Origin: Candidatus Bathyarchaeota archaeon
GTDB taxonomy: Archaea; Thermoproteota; Bathyarchaeia; Bathyarchaeales; DTEX01
Assembly: GCA_018397055.1 (NCBI GenBank)
Contig: JAGTQS010000003.1
Coordinates: 1-38,148, forward strand
Length of the DNA: 38,148 bases
Direction: 5' to 3'
The notes beneath the pieces are model-generated. The model saw only the letters and a program-made list of their open reading frames with translations. It searched no databases and was not told the origin of the DNA. This document shows positions 33,640 to 38,148 of this stretch, piece by piece (the stretch's first letter is position 1; the number at the start of each line of letters is the position of its first letter). A program made the translations under genes and the position numbers.

Positions 33640-34080
33640 CTATACGATTATACTTGAGGCGCTTGCAATTCTAGGCCATCTTTCAGCGGCTTCTCTTGCT
33701 ACTGGACCGCGTATTTCAGAGCCTCGCATTTCACCTTCAGGTGTCAATATGACGGCGGCGTTGTCTTCGAACTGCACCCAATTTCCTTCAGGCCGTCTAT
33801 AGGGCTTTGTTTGTCTGACAATCACTGCTCTGAACAGCTTTTTTCTCATGTCTGGAGTTCCACGTCTAACCGAAACAATGACCATGTCTCCTACGGCAGC
33901 TGCCGGCACACGTCTCAGTCGTCCTTTATATTTTGTAACCTGGACGAGTCTTAAGATTTTGGCGCCTGAGTTGTCTGTGCACTTTAATAATGAGCCTGCT
34001 GGAAGCCCCGACGAGATTTTCAGTCTGTATCCGGCGGTTCCCTTTGCCAGTAAACCTCTTCCTTTTGCCTTGGCTGCCAT
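33640..34080 (-). CDS. rpl14: large ribosomal subunit protein uL14
   Basis: uL14 lies at the subunit interface. It is 146 residues, with the family's LKCTDNSGAKILRLVQV, VGDMVIVSVRRGTPDMRKKLFRAVIVRQ, FEDNAAVILTPEGEMRGSEIRGPVAREAAERWPRIA. The basic N-terminal extension (MAAKAKGRGLLAKGTAGYR) is typical of archaea. It begins seven bases after the uS17 stop. Confidence 0.97.
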   Translation of the reverse strand: MAAKAKGRGLLAKGTAGYRLKISSGLPAGSLLKCTDNSGAKILRLVQVTKYKGRLRRVPAAAVGDMVIVSVRRGTPDMRKKLFRAVIVRQTKPYRRPEGNWVQFEDNAAVILTPEGEMRGSEIRGPVAREAAERWPRIASASSIIV

Positions 34081-34087
34081 TGGTCTC

Positions 34088-34402
34088 TCACTGTCCTATT
34101 TTTTCTATAACGACAAACGAAATTGTTTTACTTATTGGTTTGCATTCTGCTATTCGAACACGGTCGTTTTCTTGGGCACCAATGCATGGTGGGTTGTGGG
34201 CAGGAATGTGGCTGTGTCTTCTTTCGTAGCGTTTGTATTTTTTAATATGATGTACGAAGTCTCGGCGTACAATAACTGACTTATCCATTTTTGCGCTTGT
34301 CACTACACCATCTAGAATTCTGCCTCTTATCTTAAGCGACCCGTGAAATGGGCAGTTAGGATCGTTGCAGGTTTTTTCTGAAGTTGATTGTGCAGATGCC
34401 AT
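34088..34402 (-). CDS. rps17: small ribosomal subunit protein uS17
   Basis: uS17 is a primary 16S rRNA-binding protein, 104 residues from the ATG at 34402. That codon is eight bases after AAGGAGG and overlaps the Rpp29 stop by one base; TTG and GTG codons just upstream are less well spaced. It shows CPFHGSLKIRGRILDGVVTSAKMDKSVIVRRD and HNPPCIGAQENDRVRIAECKPISKTISFVV, the archaeal form. Confidence 0.96.
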   Translation of the reverse strand: MASAQSTSEKTCNDPNCPFHGSLKIRGRILDGVVTSAKMDKSVIVRRDFVHHIKKYKRYERRHSHIPAHNPPCIGAQENDRVRIAECKPISKTISFVVIEKIGQ

Positions 34403-34683
34403 CACCAACGCCTCCTTAGTGTTTTTTTAACGCGGTCTTCTGGTCGTCCAATAAGAACTTTACCATCGACCTCTATTACTGTTTTGTCTGGAAGAGTGAA
34501 AAGAAAAGTTGAGGTTTCTTTAATGATGCGTTTTTCTTTATTCCCATGCAATACTGTTAGTGTCTTTTGCGTTTCATCAAGAACTTTTCCTCGTATTCCG
34601 ATTTGGCTTCGATTAGAGCTGCGAACGACTTTTGTTTCAAGACCTATAAGCTCGTGTTGAATAAAAGATTCCGCGATAATCAT
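34402..34683 (-). CDS. rnp1: RNase P protein component 1 (Rpp29 / Pop4)
   Basis: Rpp29 is an Sm-like protein subunit of archaeal ribonuclease P, which matures tRNA 5' ends. It is 93 residues, a normal size. The recognised stretch is HELIGLETKVVRSSNRSQIGIRGKVLDETQKTL, followed by the closing KTVIEVDGKVLIGRPEDR. It sits at its conserved archaeal place between uL29 and uS17, with one-base overlaps at both ends (TAATG at the start), so it is translated with the ribosomal proteins. Confidence 0.95.
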   Translation of the reverse strand: MIIAESFIQHELIGLETKVVRSSNRSQIGIRGKVLDETQKTLTVLHGNKEKRIIKETSTFLFTLPDKTVIEVDGKVLIGRPEDRVKKTLRRRW

Positions 34684-34895
34684 TATTGTTTACCTTCCTT
34701 TGTTTTTTCATTAATAACCGTTTGGATACGGGCTATTGTTTTTTTAAGGTTCCGAATTCTTGAAGGATTTTCCACAGCGCCACCTGCCTCAACCATTGTT
34801 CTCATCCTTACCAGTTCTGTTTTAAGTTCACTAAGTCTTTTAAGCAGGTCCTCAGACGGTTTTTCCCGAATTTCACGAATCCTTTTCATCACCAT
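34683..34895 (-). CDS. rpl29: large ribosomal subunit protein uL29
   Basis: This small helical hairpin protein of 70 residues lies by the tunnel exit. It shows IREIREKPSEDLLKRLSELKTELVRMRT and RIRNLKKTIARIQTVINEK. Two ATGs (34895 and 34889) are possible. Both overlap the end of the uS3 gene, by about 23 or 17 bases, an unusually long overlap for this cluster. Confidence 0.95.
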   Translation of the reverse strand: MVMKRIREIREKPSEDLLKRLSELKTELVRMRTMVEAGGAVENPSRIRNLKKTIARIQTVINEKTKEGKQ

Positions 34896-35643
34896 CTATT
34901 TTTTCGCTCTCCTCTTCTTGGTTTTCAACATCGGCTTCAACCGTCTCATCAGAAGAAACATCAGCATATGGCTGATTTTCCAGTTCTGAAACCTGCGTCT
35001 CTTCTATTTTTTCTTCAACCTGTTCTGAGGGTTTCTGCGGCTCAGGTTCGATTTCTAGTATTTTTATTTGGTCTGGAAGCTCTACGCCTGAAGGCATGAT
35101 TGTTACTTTTACCCCAAATATTCCGGGCTTTAGCTGGCTGTGAACAACTGCTCTTCTCACAAACTTCATTGCAGGATCTCCGCTTTTAGGTACATATCCT
35201 TCTCGGAACTTTTCACTTCGAGCCCGTTCTGTCCTGAGCTTACCGCTTATAATTATTTCTGCACCTAGAGCTCCTGCCTCCATTATTTGGGAGAGAGCCC
35301 AAAATCCTGCTCTACGAAAGTGTACACCTCGCTTGAGTGTGGTTGCGATTCGTGAAGCCATGACGTGAGCGTTTAATTCCGGAACCTCGATTTCGGCGAC
35401 TGAAACTTGAGGGTTGGGTAGTCCAAATTTGTCTTCCAGTGCCTTTGCGAGGTTCTTAATTGTTGTTCCTCCACGTCCAATTATTATGCCTGGACGCATT
35501 GCGTAAACAACGATGTTTGTGCCTAGAGGTGTTTTTGTGATGTCTACACCTCCGTAGCCTGCTTTCTCAAATTCTTTCCACAAAAATTCGTCTACGCCTG
35601 TTTTTTTGATGGATTCATCAATAAAGTGTTTGATGGACGACAC
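34873..35643 (-). CDS. rps3: small ribosomal subunit protein uS3
   Basis: uS3 forms part of the mRNA entry channel. It is 256 residues from a GTG start that abuts the uL22 stop (TAGGTG), with GGAGGAG upstream. The KH domain has the motif VVYAMRPGIIIGRGGTTIKNL, and the C-terminal domain has GKLRTERARSEKFREGYVPKSGDPA. The last 50 residues form a very acidic, low-complexity tail (EVEENQ/ESEK type), an extension seen in a number of archaea. Confidence 0.96.
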   Translation of the reverse strand: MSSIKHFIDESIKKTGVDEFLWKEFEKAGYGGVDITKTPLGTNIVVYAMRPGIIIGRGGTTIKNLAKALEDKFGLPNPQVSVAEIEVPELNAHVMASRIATTLKRGVHFRRAGFWALSQIMEAGALGAEIIISGKLRTERARSEKFREGYVPKSGDPAMKFVRRAVVHSQLKPGIFGVKVTIMPSGVELPDQIKILEIEPEPQKPSEQVEEKIEETQVSELENQPYADVSSDETVEADVENQEEESEKIDGDEKDS

Positions 35644-36138
35644 CTAAACTTCTCCTCCTACTTGTGCCAAAACAATTTCGACGTGACACAAGGTTTTATT
35701 CTTTGGAGTGGCTCTCCCCATAGCTCTTGGAATAAATCTTTTAATTTTGATTCCGGGATAAGCCGCGGCGTGAACTATTTTTAAGTTTTCTGAATCTAAG
35801 CCTTTGTACATAGCGTTTGACTCTGCGCTTTCAATAACCTCAAGTATTTTCTGGGCTGCCTTAACGGGGTATCTGCCAGCGGCAATTTTCTGAAGGTCCT
35901 TCCTGTGGGGAAGAGTTTTCTTATGTTTCCTGTACGGAACAGACCTTTTTTTCTGCTGGACTTGTTCAAGAAAAGATTTGGCAGCGTCTAACTTCATTCC
36001 TTTTATTGCTGCACAAACTTCTACAGCTGCTTTTGGCGATACTCTCAACTCTCTTCCGCTGGCTTTAACGGTCGTTTCCGGGTCTAAGCCCACTACGGAG
36101 TATCCCCATTTAGGCAATTCTTGTTCACCGACTTTCAT
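35644..36138 (-). CDS. rpl22: large ribosomal subunit protein uL22
   Basis: uL22 lines the exit tunnel. I choose the ATG at 36138 (164 residues, starting MKVGEQELPKWGYSVVG). A TATA box sits about 22 bases upstream of it, giving a leaderless transcript, and homologues start near the WGYSVVGLDPE motif. A further ATG at 36186 would add 16 residues but lies upstream of that TATA box. It shows SGRELRVSPKAAVEVCAAIKG, VPYRKHKKTLPHRKDL and the C-terminal RAMGRATPKNKTLCHVEIVL. It is the first gene of the cluster; uS19 and uL2, normally upstream, are missing. Confidence 0.95.
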   Translation of the reverse strand: MKVGEQELPKWGYSVVGLDPETTVKASGRELRVSPKAAVEVCAAIKGMKLDAAKSFLEQVQQKKRSVPYRKHKKTLPHRKDLQKIAAGRYPVKAAQKILEVIESAESNAMYKGLDSENLKIVHAAAYPGIKIKRFIPRAMGRATPKNKTLCHVEIVLAQVGGEV

Positions 36139-36156
36139 TGAACAGATGCATAGTGG

Positions 36157-36164
36157 TTTATAAG
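36157..36164 (-). promoter_or_regulatory. TATA box of the ribosomal protein operon, leaderless start
   Basis: Read on the minus strand CTTATAAA is centred about 22 bases before the uL22 ATG at 36138, and no Shine-Dalgarno sequence is present between them. In archaea transcription starts 24-27 bases downstream of the TATA centre, so the mRNA would begin at or next to the ATG. This supports the shorter uL22 start. Confidence 0.55.
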
Positions 36165-36343
36165 AATTATCTTTTTTGGTATGCATTTTCCCGAATTGTT
36201 CGTTTTTTGGGTTTCACTATTTTGCCCTGTTCTATGAGTTGAGGAAGTTTTTATTGGAGACTTTCATCAAAATGCTACATAATTTCTTTTAATCATTGTT
36301 GTGTGTGCCATTTTTTGTGTGATAACTTATTTTCAGATATTCA

Positions 36344-37360
36344 ATGTTAAAAGAAGTGTTTTCTGGGAAAAATCTTATATTTTCTTTCATCCCCTTTGCT
36401 TTAGGGGATTGGGTTTTGGATTTTGAAAGGAAAGTTTTAGCCTTTCATTACGCTTGGTATGGTGTTCCTTGGGGTCCTGGGAAGCAGTGGCAGGGGTGGA
36501 AAGATGAGGCTCATAATTCTGATAAAATAGTTGGAGGAAGACGTAACATAAAATCTCCTCATTACCCTCTTGACGGAGTCTACGATTCATTGGACGTTTC
36601 TGTCATAAATAGGCAGCTTATTGAGGCGAAAGAGGCGAACATAGATGGGTTCATCGTTTCGTGGTGGGGTTTTGAAAGTTACTCTCATAAGGTTCTTGAG
36701 GCTATGTTAAATTTGGCTCCTAGAAATTTCGTAACTATCTATTATGAGACAGCGATGACGTTTAAGCAAAGAGATTTGTCGCGTGAGAATGCGATTGAGA
36801 GAATATATTTGGATTTAAAAAGGCTATTGGCAGAACAGGGCATAAAGGATCAATGGATACATGTTGACGAAAAGCCTCTTGTTGTGTTGTATATTGTTGA
36901 GAACTACAGGATAGATGAGTGGCTTGTGATTAAAAGAAAATTGAGCGATGATGGCTTTGAGCCTTTTTTCCTTGGAGACACATATAATGCGGAGTACTTG
37001 GATGTAATGGATGGTTTACATACATATAATCCCGTGTGGATCACTTTAAGTGGTTTGAGTTTTGCAGAAATCTATGATAAAGTTTCCTTAAAAGTTCATG
37101 ATAAAGACAGGCTTTTTGCTGCGACAGTGTGCCCAGGCTACGACGATAGGAAGGTTAGAGATCCTGGGCTTTATATCAGTAGAGCCGACGGTCATTACTA
37201 TAACGCGTGTTGGGAAGCATCAAGGAAAAGTAAGGCAGACTGGGTTCTTGTTACTAGCTGGAATGAGTGGTTTGAAGGCACAGAGATTGAGTCAAGTTTA
37301 GAGTATGGAAAAGACTATATTTACCTCACAAGGCAGAATACGATGAGTTTCAAACCTTAA
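36344..37360 (+). CDS. GH99-like glycoside hydrolase domain protein
   Basis: This is a (beta/alpha)8 protein of the GH99-like group, related to endo-alpha-mannosidases and to WbsX-type polysaccharide proteins. It is 338 residues from the first ATG. Landmarks are KVLAFHYAWYGVPWGPGKQWQGW near 29-51, a HYPLDGVYDS segment, NIDGFIVSWWG near 98-108 and the strand-8 motif VLVTSWNEWFEGTEIE near 302-317, whose acidic residues are the likely catalytic pair. The start is uncertain: a TTG at 36416 is well spaced from AGGGG (36403-36407) and would begin just before KVLAF, dropping 24 residues. There is no secretion signal, so it probably acts in the cytoplasm. The substrate is unknown; alpha-mannosides are only a family-level guess. 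Confidence 0.8.
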   Translation: MLKEVFSGKNLIFSFIPFALGDWVLDFERKVLAFHYAWYGVPWGPGKQWQGWKDEAHNSDKIVGGRRNIKSPHYPLDGVYDSLDVSVINRQLIEAKEANIDGFIVSWWGFESYSHKVLEAMLNLAPRNFVTIYYETAMTFKQRDLSRENAIERIYLDLKRLLAEQGIKDQWIHVDEKPLVVLYIVENYRIDEWLVIKRKLSDDGFEPFFLGDTYNAEYLDVMDGLHTYNPVWITLSGLSFAEIYDKVSLKVHDKDRLFAATVCPGYDDRKVRDPGLYISRADGHYYNACWEASRKSKADWVLVTSWNEWFEGTEIESSLEYGKDYIYLTRQNTMSFKP

Positions 37361-37423
37361 TGGGCTAGATGGCTGCATCGTTTATGTTGCGTTTTTAATT
37401 TGCGGTTAGTATTGGACAGCTGG

Positions 37424-38148
37424 TTATAGGAAATTTATGTTTTGTGCGTTTTGGATTGTGAATCTTCCTTGTGCAGCATTTTTAATATGTTGACTGTGAA
37501 CTGTTAGGTTTTCAAACGATACGTTTTCAACGAGGTGTTTTTCATCGTATCCATGTATTATTGAGAATGGAAACGGTCCGTTGATCACAGAGATGTTTTT
37601 GACCTCTATGTTTTTGATGTGCCCACGATTTACGGCGTATTTTTCTTGCTGATCTTTAGGTACGCTGAGTACTCCATCCCACGCTCCGTGTAAGTAGCGT
37701 TTGTTTACTTCTTCTTGATCTTTTGGGCTGTCTATGCTGTATCGGGAGAGAAAGATGGCGAAGTCAAAAAGTTTGTGTCGAGCGTCTTCTACACGGATGT
37801 TTTCGTATCGGATGTTGTCAACAACTGCGTAGTCGCCGTTGTGTATGCTAAAGACTGCTCCGCGTTCAACGTGAATTACGTCGCAATCGTCGAAAACTAT
37901 GTCGTGAAGTCTGTTCGCCCTAAGTTCAAACCCAATCTCAAGGCCGTTTCCCCAAAGCCCGTTCCAAAAGACAGAGCGTGAAACTCTTACTTTTTCAACT
38001 CCGTTTTCAGGTGGGTAATCCCACGCTGCTTTGATTGCTATGCAGTCGTCTTTTGAGCGGATGAAGCATTCGTCGATTTTTACATTTTTGCTTCTTACAA
38101 CGTCTATGCCGTCGTCACTTCCATTATCACTAACAATTTTGACGTTGT
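37424..38148 (-). CDS. GH28-like right-handed beta-helix protein (partial, 5' end outside window)
   Basis: The frame runs off the right edge; 240 C-terminal residues and the stop at 37424 are visible. It shows repeating short strands of a parallel beta-helix and motifs of the polygalacturonase/GH28 clan: SDDGIDVVRSKNVKI (the 'NTDG' position) and CFIRSKDDCIAIKA (the DD motif). The place of the usual GHG carries GNG (LWGNGLEIGFEL), so the classic catalytic His is missing. Later segments read VVDNIRYENIRVEDAR and NIEVKNISVINGPFPF. It faces the GH99-like gene head to tail across 63 bases and may share a carbohydrate role. It could be a divergent hydrolase, a lyase-like epimerase or a binding protein. 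Confidence 0.8.
   Translation of the reverse strand, partial: NVKIVSDNGSDDGIDVVRSKNVKIDECFIRSKDDCIAIKAAWDYPPENGVEKVRVSRSVFWNGLWGNGLEIGFELRANRLHDIVFDDCDVIHVERGAVFSIHNGDYAVVDNIRYENIRVEDARHKLFDFAIFLSRYSIDSPKDQEEVNKRYLHGAWDGVLSVPKDQQEKYAVNRGHIKNIEVKNISVINGPFPFSIIHGYDEKHLVENVSFENLTVHSQHIKNAAQGRFTIQNAQNINFL

Noticed and set aside
34567..34989. Plus-strand frame of 140 codons across the uL29/Rpp29 genes
   Set aside because: Antisense to conserved ribosomal genes, with no domain signal.
36387..36590. Small minus-strand frame inside the GH99-like gene
   Set aside because: Shadow of a well-supported coding region.
37715..37981. Plus-strand frame of 88 codons opposite the beta-helix gene
   Set aside because: Antisense to the GH28-like coding region, which has clear motifs and an uninterrupted frame to the window edge.

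Overview
The window is a piece of an archaeal chromosome, about 38 kb and AT-rich. It carries archaeal/eukaryotic-type genes: Mre11-Rad50, aIF5B, ribosomal proteins eS4, eL19 and eL32, and the RNase P protein Rpp29. It also has FtsZ, TrpB2, an ADP-forming acyl-CoA synthetase, two intron-containing tRNAs, TATA boxes and a leaderless start. A response regulator with a multi-cysteine C-terminal region resembling the thaumarchaeal output domain TackOD1 points to the TACK side of the Archaea. Candidatus Bathyarchaeia is my best guess. It is inferred from gene content, not from a phylogeny.

Layout. 70-4006 (minus): mre11-rad50 and a DUF72 gene. 4213-6937 (minus): histidine kinase, single-domain response regulator and TackOD1-like response regulator. 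7099-8361 (plus): membrane processive glycosyltransferase. 8549-9925 (minus): an unrecognised beta-rich protein. 10055-10162 (minus): tRNA-Met(CAU) with an intron in the variable loop, then cutA (plus). 10658-12940 (minus): rpiA, a membrane-anchored coiled-coil gene and a frameshifted pcm. 13105-14928 (minus): glmS. 15146-15237 (plus): tRNA-Gly(CCC), then trpB2 and a TIM-barrel sugar isomerase/epimerase. 17757-18025: an IS200/IS605 (TnpB) right-end relic. 18149-18337 (minus): a ribbon-helix-helix regulator, divergent from ftsZ and a small membrane/zinc-ribbon gene (plus). 20166-22097 (plus): a large surface protein. 22121-27177 (minus): acyl-CoA synthetase, a BioD-like/DRTGG protein and aIF5B. 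27297-29165 (plus): a CoA-transferase/GNAT fusion. 29186-36138 (minus): fifteen genes from uL22 to uL18. 36344-38148: a GH99-like hydrolase and a partial GH28-like beta-helix protein.

How the genes fit together. Translation dominates the right half: the ribosomal cluster, Rpp29, aIF5B and two tRNAs. Carbon metabolism is represented by ADP-forming acyl-CoA synthetase with its BioD/DRTGG partner and a facing CoA-transferase/GNAT fusion, consistent with acyl-CoA/acetate energy metabolism. RpiA and GlmS supply pentose and amino-sugar phosphates. The glycosyltransferase, surface protein and two glycosidase-like proteins suggest cell-surface or carbohydrate work. Several genes start with TTG.

The most unusual points are the 45/46 intron of tRNA-Met with a readable bulge-helix-bulge, the broken pcm, the nested IS605 right ends, the kinase/TackOD1 module, the ftsZ neighbourhood and the ribosomal cluster cut short at both ends. 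I found no CRISPR array, intact transposon, prophage or obvious defence island. I cannot claim a clearly new system.
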